A DNA stretch of 54,558 bases, taken from contig JAZNIK010000024.1 of NCBI GenBank assembly GCA_045577495.1, forward strand, positions 1 to 54,558, in the 5' to 3' direction. Shown here piece after piece: positions 40,041 through 48,570 of the stretch. Within the stretch, counting starts at the first letter, position 1, and each line of letters starts with the position of its first letter. The notes beneath the pieces were generated by a model. It worked only from the letters and a program-made list of their open reading frames with translations. It was not told where the DNA came from and searched no databases. Source of the DNA: UMGS1279 sp045577495 (GTDB lineage: Bacteria > Bacillota > Clostridia > Oscillospirales > Acutalibacteraceae). The position numbers and the translations under genes were made by a program.

Positions 40041-41831
40041 ATGTTCATTACAAATGATATTAAATATATAGGTGTTAATGACCATAAGGTAGACCTTTTT
40101 GAAGGTCAATATGACGTACCTAATGGTATGTCATATAATTCATACGCAATTATGGATGAAAAAATCGCAATTATGGATACGGTAGATGCAAATTTCACTC
40201 ATGAGTGGCTTGATAATATTCAAAACGCTTTACAAAGCAGAAAACCGGATTATTTAATTGTTCAACATATGGAGCCTGACCATTCTGCAAACATAATGAA
40301 TTTTGTTAAGGCTTATCCAGATGCAAAAATCGTTTCGTCGGTTAAGGCGTTTGCCATGATGAAAAACTTTTTCGGCACAGATTTTACAGATAAACAGATA
40401 GTGGTTGGTGAGGGTGATACACTATCCCTTGGAAAACATAATTTAACCTTTGTTACTGCACCGATGGTTCACTGGCCGGAGGTTATTGTAACCTATGATA
40501 GCACAGATAAGGTGCTTTTCTCTGCTGATGGATTTGGTAAATTTGGTGCCCTTGATGTAGAGGAAGATTGGGCATGTGAGGCAAGGCGATATTATATAGG
40601 CATCGTAGGCAAATATGGCGCACAGGTTCAGAGTTTGCTCAAAAAAGCGGCGGGGTTAGATATTGGGATTATTTGCCCTCTTCATGGCCCTGTTTTAACC
40701 GAAAATTTAGGATATTATTTGAATCTTTACAATATTTGGTCGAGTTATCAGCCCGAGGAGGACGGCGTTGTAATTGCATATACATCTGTTTATGGTAATA
40801 CTAAAAAAGCAGTTATGACACTTGCCGATAAACTTAGAGAAAACGGTTGCCCAAAGGTTGTGGTTAATGACCTTACCAGATGCGATATGGCAGAGGCGGT
40901 TGAGGACGCGTTCCGTTACAGTAAACTTGTTTTGGCAACCACCACATATAATTCAGAGATTTTTCCATTTATGCGTGAGTTTATAAATCATCTTATCGAG
41001 AGAAATTTCAGTAATCGTAAGGTGGCGCTTATAGAGAATGGAAGCTGGGCACCACTTGCCGCTAAGGTAATGCGCTTAATGTTTGAAAAAAGCAAAAATA
41101 TAGACTTTGCGGAGAATACCGTTAAAATCTTGTCTGCGCTTAATGAGGATAGTACAAATCAGCTTAATGCTTTGGCAGAGGAGCTTTGCAAAGAGTATTT
41201 GGCATTACAGGATACGGCAGAAAACAAAAACGATATCACCGCACTGTTTAATATTGGTTATGGTTTATATGTTGTAACCTCTAATGATGGTAAAAAAGAT
41301 AACGGAATTATCGTTAACACCGTAACTCAGGTAACAAATACTCCAAACAGAGTTGCAGTTACAATAAATAAAGAAAGTTATTCGCACCATATTATAAAAC
41401 AAAGTGGTATTATGAACATCAACTGCCTCACAACAGATGCTCCCTTCGATGTGTTTGAAAAATTTGGTTTTGTTAGCGGCAGAAATGTTGATAAATTCGC
41501 AGATTGCATTCCGCTTAGGTCGGATAACGGACTTGTTATTTTACCTAGATATATCAATTCCTTTATGTCACTTAAGGTGGAACAGTATATAGATTTAGAC
41601 ACACACGGAATGTTTATCTGCTCGGTTACCGAGGCAAGAGTTTTAAGTGATAAACAAACAATGACATACACATATTATTTAGATAACGTAAAGCCTAAGC
41701 CCGAAACAGAGGGTAAAAAAGGCTATGTTTGCAAAATATGTGGCTATGTTTATGAGGGAGATACGCTTCCCGAAGATTTTATTTGTCCTTTATGCAAACA
41801 CGGCGTTGCCGATTTTGAGGAAATAAAATAA
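40041..41831 (+). CDS. Flavodiiron protein fused to flavin reductase and rubredoxin
   Basis: This 596-residue multidomain protein reduces oxygen (or nitric oxide) to water at a diiron site, protecting an anaerobe. The order is: metallo-beta-lactamase-like diiron domain (about 1-240, ligands H76-x-E78-x-D80-H81 and further His/Asp such as MVHWPE); flavodoxin domain with FMN (about 245-390, YTSVYGNTKKAV); flavin-reductase-like domain (about 400-545); and C-terminal rubredoxin (about 555-596, CKICGYVYEG and CPLCKHG). All domains needed for a self-contained electron chain are present. The ATG at 40041 lies after a TGGAGGTG ribosome site; an overlapping upstream ATG is out of frame. A separate rubredoxin gene follows 19 nt downstream. 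Confidence 0.95.
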   Translation: MFITNDIKYIGVNDHKVDLFEGQYDVPNGMSYNSYAIMDEKIAIMDTVDANFTHEWLDNIQNALQSRKPDYLIVQHMEPDHSANIMNFVKAYPDAKIVSSVKAFAMMKNFFGTDFTDKQIVVGEGDTLSLGKHNLTFVTAPMVHWPEVIVTYDSTDKVLFSADGFGKFGALDVEEDWACEARRYYIGIVGKYGAQVQSLLKKAAGLDIGIICPLHGPVLTENLGYYLNLYNIWSSYQPEEDGVVIAYTSVYGNTKKAVMTLADKLRENGCPKVVVNDLTRCDMAEAVEDAFRYSKLVLATTTYNSEIFPFMREFINHLIERNFSNRKVALIENGSWAPLAAKVMRLMFEKSKNIDFAENTVKILSALNEDSTNQLNALAEELCKEYLALQDTAENKNDITALFNIGYGLYVVTSNDGKKDNGIIVNTVTQVTNTPNRVAVTINKESYSHHIIKQSGIMNINCLTTDAPFDVFEKFGFVSGRNVDKFADCIPLRSDNGLVILPRYINSFMSLKVEQYIDLDTHGMFICSVTEARVLSDKQTMTYTYYLDNVKPKPETEGKKGYVCKICGYVYEGDTLPEDFICPLCKHGVADFEEIK

Positions 41832-41850
41832 TTTATTAAAGGAGAATTTT

Positions 41851-42009
41851 ATGAAAAAGTATGTATGTGACGTTTGTGGTTGGGTTTATGATGAGGCTAA
41901 CGGCGATCCTGATAACAACATCGCCCCCGGCACCAAATTTGAGGATTTACCCGAGGATTTTGCCTGTCCACTTTGCGGAGTAGGTAAAGATAGCTTTAGC
42001 GAGGAATAA
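41851..42009 (+). CDS. Rubredoxin
   Basis: This 52-residue electron carrier starts MKKYVCDVCGWVYDEANGDP and has the second iron-binding pair in FACPLCGVGKDSF. The four cysteines ligate one iron. An AAGGAG ribosome site precedes the ATG. It lies 19 nt after the flavodiiron gene and is therefore probably its co-transcribed redox partner. A hairpin terminator follows the stop. Confidence 0.96.
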   Translation: MKKYVCDVCGWVYDEANGDPDNNIAPGTKFEDLPEDFACPLCGVGKDSFSEE

Positions 42010-42014
42010 TTATT

Positions 42015-42052
42015 AAAAGGCCGCATAGACTTTTTGTTTATGCGGCTTTTAA
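42015..42052 (+). terminator. Terminator of the flavodiiron-rubredoxin operon
   Basis: The stem AAAAG-CCGCATA with TATGCGG-CTTTT (small bulge) lies between rubredoxin and the ZIP transporter gene. The trailing tract is only partly T-rich. Confidence 0.75.
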
Positions 42053-42068
42053 AAAAATAGGTGTTTTT

Positions 42069-42821
42069 ATGGAACTTGTATTATTAACGGCACTTGGCGT
42101 TGGTTCGGCTACAATTATAGGCTCAATTATAGGTTTTGCTTTTAAAAAAATATCCCATAAATTTTCGGATATCGTGCTTTCGTTTGCAGCGGGTATTATG
42201 CTTGCAGCATCTGTTTTGGGCTTAATTTTACCATCCCTTGAATATTCGGAAAAATATGGGCTGCTTGTAACCGTTGCAGGTATATTTGTTGGAGCCCTTT
42301 GCCTTAACCTTATCGATAAAATCGTACCCCATTTACACAAACTCGTGGGAAAAGATATTGAGGACCATAACAATCAAAATCTAAACAAAGTGTTGCTTTT
42401 TGTTACCGCAATAGCAATACATAATTTGCCGGAAGGTATTGCGGCGGGTGTTGGATTTGGTTCGGGCAATACGGTAGATGCGATTTTGATAGCTGGTGGT
42501 ATAGCTCTGCAAAATATACCAGAGGGTATGGTAATAATAGGTCCGATGCTAGCGGCAGGAGTATCCCCTAAAAAAACCTTTATTTGTGCTATGATTACGG
42601 GTTTCATTGAGGTAATCGGCACCTTGCTTGGTTATTTCGCGGTAAGCGTTGCTTCATTTATACTTCCCTTTGCACTTGCTTTTGCAGGTGGAACTATGCT
42701 ATATGTAATAAGCGACGAAATGATACCCGAAACCCACGCCCACGGAAATGAACGAGGTGCAACCTATGCTCTTCTTGCTGGCTTTTGTATAATGCTTGCT
42801 ACAGATGTGTTATTAGGTTGA
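42069..42821 (+). CDS. ZIP-family metal transporter
   Basis: This 250-residue membrane protein with eight predicted helices imports divalent metal ions such as zinc or iron. The metal-binding motifs HNLPEGIAAGVG (helix 4) and NIPEGMVIIGP (helix 5) are intact. A hydrophilic loop with His residues (HLHKLVGKDIEDHNN) lies between helices 3 and 4. A TAGGTG ribosome site precedes the ATG. Placement after the oxygen-defence genes may be fortuitous, since a terminator-like hairpin separates them. Confidence 0.93.
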   Translation: MELVLLTALGVGSATIIGSIIGFAFKKISHKFSDIVLSFAAGIMLAASVLGLILPSLEYSEKYGLLVTVAGIFVGALCLNLIDKIVPHLHKLVGKDIEDHNNQNLNKVLLFVTAIAIHNLPEGIAAGVGFGSGNTVDAILIAGGIALQNIPEGMVIIGPMLAAGVSPKKTFICAMITGFIEVIGTLLGYFAVSVASFILPFALAFAGGTMLYVISDEMIPETHAHGNERGATYALLAGFCIMLATDVLLG

Positions 42822-42871
42822 TAAAAGCCAAAAATAGTGTTAAAAACAGACAAAAATCACAATCTTTAATA

Positions 42872-42924
42872 TTGAAAAAAAAGACTTTATATGATATATT
42901 TAACTCATATAAAGTCTTTTTTAT
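42872..42924 (+). promoter_or_regulatory. Terminator of zip gene overlapping the promoter of the GH2 gene
   Basis: A long stem AAAAAAGACTTTATATGA with TCATATAAAGTCTTTTTT (42879-42924) ends 16 nt before the beta-mannosidase ATG. TTGAAA (42872-42877), 17 nt and TATATT (42895-42900) overlap the stem. A transcript from that promoter would start past the left arm, so it would not form the terminator. Confidence 0.6.
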
Positions 42925-42939
42925 TGGAGAGATAAAGGT

Positions 42940-45387
42940 ATGAAAAAAATTGATTTAAATGGACAATGGTCGGCTATTTGCTATGCCGAAAACGGCAAGG
43001 AGGACTTTTCTTTTAATGGTGCCGTTCCGGGCTGTGTGCATACCGATTTAATGGGCATTAAAATTCCAAAGGATTTGTATTATCGTGATAATGCAGATGC
43101 TTGCCAATGGATAGAAAATCGTGATTTTAAATATACAAGAACTTTTGATATAAGTGATATACCTCAAAAAGCAGATTTGGTTTTTGAGGGACTTGACGTA
43201 TACGCAGATGTTTATGTTAATGATGTTCTTATTGCATCAACTGATAATATGTTTATTGAGCATAGATTTGATATTGCAAATAGGCTTAAAAAGGGCGAAA
43301 ACAAAGTTTCCGTATATTTTCATTCTCCTATAAAAAAGGTGGAGGGGTTAGAAAAGCGTAATGGCGCCTTTACGGTAGAGCGTATGCATACTCGTAGAGT
43401 TCAGTGCACATATGGTTGGGACTGGGTTGCAAGATTTGTAACCTGTGGTATTTGGCGCGATGTGCATATTGATTGCAACACCGATTTTTGTGTTAAGGAT
43501 GTTTATGTTTATACCGAAAGCATCGACGGTAATTTTGCTCAAATAGTTGTCGAGGCCGAGTTTGAAAACTATCAAAACGGCGGTTTTGCCGAGATGCAGA
43601 TAATATCACCTGACGGTGAGGAGGTTTATAAGCATCGTTGGTTTAGAAAAGAAGATTTCCTTAAGCAATACATAGATATCAAAAACCCAAAGTTATGGTA
43701 TCCTACAGGATACGGCGAGCAACCGTTATACACACTTAAAATTTGCGATAAAGAGTATAAATTCGGTATTCGTACAGTTCGTATTTTAGAAGAAAAAGAC
43801 AAGGTTGGCAGTGATTATTACAACCTTTGCCTTAAAATCAAGGATACCGTTAGCGGCGAAATTTATGATAGAAACGAAGATTTCTCGGGATTTTTGCTTT
43901 TGGTAAACAACACACCTATTATGTGTAAGGGTGCAAACTGGGTACCTTGTGAGCCATTCCCCTCAGCAGAGGAGGACCAAAAAATCACAACAGTCCTTTC
44001 TCTTGCCAAAGAGGCAGGACTTAATATGCTTAGAGTTTGGGGCGGCGGCATTTTTGAAAAACAACATTTTTATAATGAGTGCGACCGCTTAGGTATTTTG
44101 GTAACCCAAGACTTTTTAATGGCTTGCGGTCACTACCCCGAGGAAAAGGCTGAGTTTATCGAGCAGTTAAGAAAAGAGGCTAAACATGCCGCTATAATGC
44201 TTAGAAATCACCCCTGCCTTATGTGGTGGTCGGGCGACAATGAAAATGCTATTCTCGGCTATGATACTGCAGAGGACTATCATGGTAGAACAGCAATACA
44301 TCAAGGCATTATGCCTATGTTAAAGCAGTATGACCCTCGCCGTAGATTCCTGCCTTCAAGTCCCTGCGGCGGTGAGCCATATGCTTCTAAAACCTCAGGC
44401 ACCACACATAATACTCAGTATTTGGGTGATGCTATATTCCCCTATATTGCCGAGTCGGATATGGTCGACTATAAAGAATACTTCTCGCAGTATCTTGCAA
44501 GATTTATAGCCGAAGAGCCAACAATGGGCGCTATAAACTATCCATCTCTTAAAAGATTTATGTCAGATGACGATATTTATAATGATTTAGAGATGTGGGA
44601 GTATCACACAAAGAGCAATCCGGGATTGCCTACACCGCTTTTCCACACCTTGATTGAGTTTACCACAAAGGTATTGGGTGATTTTAAAGATGGATATGAC
44701 AGATTCTTTAAACTAAAGTATGTGCAATATGAGTGGATAAGAATTTCAATGGAAAACATTCGTCGTAATCGCGGTTTTTGTAACGGAATTATTTATTGGA
44801 TGTGGAATGATTGTTGGCCTGCATCAACAGGTTGGTCATTTGTAGATTATTATTGTCTACCTAAAGCATCTTTTTATAGCTTTAAGCGTTGCGCCGGTGA
44901 TTTGCTTGTTTCTATTGATAAGCAAGAAAATTATCAAATACACATTTGCAATGATTCCCTTACCGATAAAAAGGTTGCTCTTGATATTTGCTATGTTTTG
45001 AACGGTCAAACAACATCGATTAAAAAGTTAAGCGTTGATATTAGTGCTGCAACCTCTAAGATGGTGACTACACTCGAGCTTAATGAGATTCCTGACGGCG
45101 CTATACTAATTTGTGATGCTAATGGCGAGAACGAGCATGACAGAGCATTTTATAAAAACGGAAATCTACCTATTGTGCCTTGCGATGCGGTTAAAATCAT
45201 AAGTCGTGATGAAAATAGCATTACGCTCAAGGCTGATTCATATATTCATGCGGTCGAGCTTGAGGGTGAATATATTTTTGATGATAACTATTTCTCGCTT
45301 TTGCCAAATGAACAAAGAACAGTTAATCTAAGAAAAGCAGAAAATGCAATTAGCGACGATATAGCCTTAACGGGCTATACGCTTTAA
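42940..45387 (+). CDS. GH2 beta-mannosidase
   Basis: This 815-residue cytoplasmic glycosidase has the beta-mannosidase architecture: sugar-binding sandwich (about 1-170, with NGAVPGCVHTDLM), the diagnostic RVQCTYGWDWVARFVTCGIW, an immunoglobulin-like domain, and a TIM barrel from about residue 310. The acid/base region reads MWWSGDNEN (E435). The nucleophile region reads RFIAEEPTMG (E525), where most relatives have SEFG. There is no signal peptide, so it acts on imported manno-oligosaccharides or N-glycan fragments. A GGAGAG ribosome site precedes the ATG. It is flanked by terminators, so it is a single-gene unit, and a GH106-like gene follows. Confidence 0.92.
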   Translation: MKKIDLNGQWSAICYAENGKEDFSFNGAVPGCVHTDLMGIKIPKDLYYRDNADACQWIENRDFKYTRTFDISDIPQKADLVFEGLDVYADVYVNDVLIASTDNMFIEHRFDIANRLKKGENKVSVYFHSPIKKVEGLEKRNGAFTVERMHTRRVQCTYGWDWVARFVTCGIWRDVHIDCNTDFCVKDVYVYTESIDGNFAQIVVEAEFENYQNGGFAEMQIISPDGEEVYKHRWFRKEDFLKQYIDIKNPKLWYPTGYGEQPLYTLKICDKEYKFGIRTVRILEEKDKVGSDYYNLCLKIKDTVSGEIYDRNEDFSGFLLLVNNTPIMCKGANWVPCEPFPSAEEDQKITTVLSLAKEAGLNMLRVWGGGIFEKQHFYNECDRLGILVTQDFLMACGHYPEEKAEFIEQLRKEAKHAAIMLRNHPCLMWWSGDNENAILGYDTAEDYHGRTAIHQGIMPMLKQYDPRRRFLPSSPCGGEPYASKTSGTTHNTQYLGDAIFPYIAESDMVDYKEYFSQYLARFIAEEPTMGAINYPSLKRFMSDDDIYNDLEMWEYHTKSNPGLPTPLFHTLIEFTTKVLGDFKDGYDRFFKLKYVQYEWIRISMENIRRNRGFCNGIIYWMWNDCWPASTGWSFVDYYCLPKASFYSFKRCAGDLLVSIDKQENYQIHICNDSLTDKKVALDICYVLNGQTTSIKKLSVDISAATSKMVTTLELNEIPDGAILICDANGENEHDRAFYKNGNLPIVPCDAVKIISRDENSITLKADSYIHAVELEGEYIFDDNYFSLLPNEQRTVNLRKAENAISDDIALTGYTL

Positions 45388-45390
45388 ATC

Positions 45391-45429
45391 AAAACTTCCA
45401 TAGTATAACAGTTACTATGGAAGTTTTTT
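45391..45429 (+). terminator. Terminator of the beta-mannosidase gene
   Basis: The stem AAAACTTCCATAGTA/TACTATGGAAGTTTT has a short loop and TTTTTT. Confidence 0.92.
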
Positions 45430-45448
45430 GTAAATAAGCTATTTTTAG

Positions 45449-45477
45449 TGGACAAAAGCAAAATTATATTTTATAAT
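45449..45477 (+). promoter_or_regulatory. Promoter of the GH106-like gene
   Basis: TGGACA (45449-45454), a 17-nt spacer and TATAAT (45472-45477) lie 70 nt before the start codon. Confidence 0.75.
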
Positions 45478-45547
45478 TGTTATAAGCAAAAGCGAAAATC
45501 CCACCTTTAAAATTAGGCGAGGATTATGCGTTTCAGGAGGTATATCA

Positions 45548-48502
45548 ATGGATTTTAATTCTTTAAAAAACCCACCAAAAAAATATCGTCCTGCACCTTT
45601 TTGGTCTTGGAACGAAAAACTTAAAACAAAAGAAACTAAGCGTCAAATAGAACTTATGGAAAATGCCGGTATTGGCGGATTTTTTATGCATGCCAGAGGC
45701 GGACTTCAAACCGAGTATATGTCAAAAGAATGGTTTGATAATATAAAGGCATCTATTGATAAATCAAAAGAAAATGGTATGTATGCTTGGGGCTATGATG
45801 AAAATGGTTGGCCAAGCGGTTTTGGTAGTGGTGCGGTTAATGGTTTAGGTCTTAGATATCAACAAAAATATCTTCGCTGTGAAAAGGTTGATGAGCCTAA
45901 AACCAAGGAGCATACAATTATAAATGTTACTATTGATAATCAAATTTATCATATGTATTATGATGTTAACCCTTTTTATGTTGATACGTTAGATAAAGAG
46001 GTTATAGCAGAGTTTATAAAAAGCACATACGAAAAATATACCGAAAAATTTGGCTACGGCGTTGGCGGAATGACTGGCTTTTTTACAGATGAGCCCCAGA
46101 TTTCTCGTAATGGTTGCCCTTGGTCGTTTGTGATGGAAAAGGAGTATATGAGCAGATATAACGAGTCTCTTTTGCCCCTTTTGCCAAAGCTTTTTTATGA
46201 TTTAGAGGGATACAGGCAGGTGCGCTATCGATTTTGGAGTATGGTGACTGATTTATTCACCGAAAGCTACAATAAGCAGATATTTGATTGGTGTAACCAA
46301 AATGGTCAGCTTTATACTGGTCACGTTGCTGTTGAAGAAAGCTTTTTTGGTCAGATTATGTCTAATGGTGCTTGTATGCCTCTTTACGAATATATGCATA
46401 TACCGGGCATGGACCATCTATTCCGTATACTTCCTGATTTGCAAACCGAAAAGCAACTTGCCTCGGTTGCAAACCAACTTGGCAAAAAGCAAGTTTTATC
46501 CGAAACCTTTGCTCTTAGCGGTTGGAATGTTAGCTTCGAGGATTTAAGATGGATGTATGAGTCACAGATGGTGCGCGGTATCAACTGGCTTTGTCAGCAT
46601 CTGGAGGGGTATAGCCTTAGGGGTATTCGTAAGCGCGATTATCCTGCCTCTCTTTTTCATCATCAACCTTGGTGGAAGGATTACAAAAAATTTAACGATA
46701 TGGTTAGTCGAATTGGTATGCTTATTGCCGAGGGCTCCATTGATTATAAAGTACTTTTGTTACATAGTATTGAGAGTGGTTGGGTTTCATATTCAGACGC
46801 TAACCCTAATGATGAAGAGTATAACACAGAATTATCTAATGTTTATTGCAGAAAACTAGAAAAAACCATGTGGGCTTTAGAGAGCGATAGTATTCAGTAT
46901 CATCTTGGTGATGACAGAATAATGAAACGCTATGGCTCGGTAGAAAATGGCAAACTAAAGGTTGGCACACAAAACTATTCGGTTGTTATTGTGCCGCCAT
47001 CAACCTGTATTGGTAGCAATACATTTGCACTTATAAAAGAGTTTAAAAGCCAGGGTGGACTTGTTATTTTCACAGATGAAATTCCCGAATATGTTGACGG
47101 TGTTTTATCCGAGGAGTTAAAAGCCTTTGCTAAAAACTGTGTAGTAACTAAGGTTGATGCTTTGGCAAGTAGTATTCCCGACTCGGTGCGTGATGCAACC
47201 CTTGAATATAAAAAGGGAGAAGACTATATTCAGCCTGTATCCTTAGCGGTTAGAGGGTTCAAGGAGCAGGGTATGACAATGTATTACATAGTCAACCCAA
47301 ATTATGAGACCTATGAATTAACTGTTAAATTAAATGGTAAAAGCGCGGTTGAGTATGATGCTTTATCGGGCGATGAGCGCTCAGTAGAGTTTGAAAAATT
47401 GTCTGATAAGCTTGAAATCAAAACAACCCTTTATTCACGTGGTTCGCGAATTTTCTTTGTTTATGATGATGATAGGGCGGTTAGCCTTTCCAAAAACAAG
47501 AAAGAGCTTTTGCCTATAACCGATAAGCTTTGCGGTGATTGGGAGCTCACAACCGATGATAATGCGCTAACTCTAGACTATTGCGATGTTTATTTTGATG
47601 GTGAACTATTTGCAAAAAATTTACCAATTAGTGATGTTCAAGAAAAGGCGTGTGCCTTTGAGCGTAAGGTCAAAACCGAGCTTGTTTATCATTTTAATGT
47701 TAAGGAAGATGGGTTTAATGGCCTAAAACTTGCGATTGAAACACCCGAAATGTTTGATATAACTGTTAACGGAGAAAAAATAGAAAAAATCGATTTAGGC
47801 TTTTATCACGACGCAGCTTTCCGCCTTATTGATATTAAAGATGCAGTTAAATTGGGTATAAACGAGATAAGACTCTGCTGTGATTTTGTGCAGAGTGAAA
47901 AGGTTTATGAAAACCTTAAAAACTCCTTGATTTTCGAATCTGAGAAGAACAAGCTCTCATACGATATGGAGCTTGAAGCGATTTATCTTGTTGGTGATTT
48001 TGCAGTTAAGACAGATAGCACATTTGAAAAATTAAAAGATAGAGCACTTAGAACTAATGGAGAATTTTACATCTGTAATGCTCCAAAAACGGCGGTAGCA
48101 GGCAATATGGCAGAACAGGGATATCCATTCTTCGCGGGTTGTATGACCTTTAAAAAGAAAATTAGTTTATTTGCAGATGAATGCAAAAACCGTAGTTTTA
48201 AAATTTCAAGACTTTGCTCTAATGTTACCAACGTTAAGATAAACGGCGAGGACGCGGGTGACATTATGTGGGAGCCTTATGAGATTGATATCAGCAGCCT
48301 TTTAACTGAGGGCGAAAATGAAATTGAAATCACGGTAACAGGCAATCTTAGAAATCTGCTTGGCCCGTTCCATCTAAAAGAAGGGGAATGCTTTGGAGTA
48401 GCTCCACCAAGCTTTTTCCACGAATCACCTGTATGGTGCGGTGGTTTAAATAATGATTGGACAGATAGTTATTGTTTTGTTGAATATGGTTTGTTCTTTT
48501 AG
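45548..48502 (+). CDS. GH106-like large glycoside hydrolase
   Basis: This is a 984-residue cytoplasmic protein. The N-terminal TIM barrel begins RPAPFWSWNEKLKTKETKRQ and contains GIGGFFMHARGGLQTEYMS and WGYDENGWPSGFGSG, then FFTDEPQIS and HVAVEESFFGQ, with several conserved acidic residues. Beta-rich regions from about residue 580 include a sugar-binding-like sandwich near the C-terminus (FKISRLCSNVTNVKINGEDAG in two parts). This pattern matches GH106-type (rhamnosidase) relatives common in gut Firmicutes, but the family has diverse members and the exact sugar is uncertain. An AGGAGG ribosome site precedes the ATG. There is no signal peptide. Confidence 0.78.
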   Translation: MDFNSLKNPPKKYRPAPFWSWNEKLKTKETKRQIELMENAGIGGFFMHARGGLQTEYMSKEWFDNIKASIDKSKENGMYAWGYDENGWPSGFGSGAVNGLGLRYQQKYLRCEKVDEPKTKEHTIINVTIDNQIYHMYYDVNPFYVDTLDKEVIAEFIKSTYEKYTEKFGYGVGGMTGFFTDEPQISRNGCPWSFVMEKEYMSRYNESLLPLLPKLFYDLEGYRQVRYRFWSMVTDLFTESYNKQIFDWCNQNGQLYTGHVAVEESFFGQIMSNGACMPLYEYMHIPGMDHLFRILPDLQTEKQLASVANQLGKKQVLSETFALSGWNVSFEDLRWMYESQMVRGINWLCQHLEGYSLRGIRKRDYPASLFHHQPWWKDYKKFNDMVSRIGMLIAEGSIDYKVLLLHSIESGWVSYSDANPNDEEYNTELSNVYCRKLEKTMWALESDSIQYHLGDDRIMKRYGSVENGKLKVGTQNYSVVIVPPSTCIGSNTFALIKEFKSQGGLVIFTDEIPEYVDGVLSEELKAFAKNCVVTKVDALASSIPDSVRDATLEYKKGEDYIQPVSLAVRGFKEQGMTMYYIVNPNYETYELTVKLNGKSAVEYDALSGDERSVEFEKLSDKLEIKTTLYSRGSRIFFVYDDDRAVSLSKNKKELLPITDKLCGDWELTTDDNALTLDYCDVYFDGELFAKNLPISDVQEKACAFERKVKTELVYHFNVKEDGFNGLKLAIETPEMFDITVNGEKIEKIDLGFYHDAAFRLIDIKDAVKLGINEIRLCCDFVQSEKVYENLKNSLIFESEKNKLSYDMELEAIYLVGDFAVKTDSTFEKLKDRALRTNGEFYICNAPKTAVAGNMAEQGYPFFAGCMTFKKKISLFADECKNRSFKISRLCSNVTNVKINGEDAGDIMWEPYEIDISSLLTEGENEIEITVTGNLRNLLGPFHLKEGECFGVAPPSFFHESPVWCGGLNNDWTDSYCFVEYGLFF

Positions 48503-48509
48503 ATAAGGT

Positions 48510-48557
48510 AAAAACAACCCCCGTTGCTTTTGAAAGCAACGGGGGTTGTTTTTTTCG
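48510..48557. terminator. Terminator of the GH106-like gene
   Basis: A 20-bp near-perfect stem (ACAACCCCCGTTGCTTT with its complement) is flanked by A- and T-runs. It lies between converging genes and so may serve both strands. Confidence 0.95.
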
Positions 48558-48570
48558 TTTCATTTTAATT

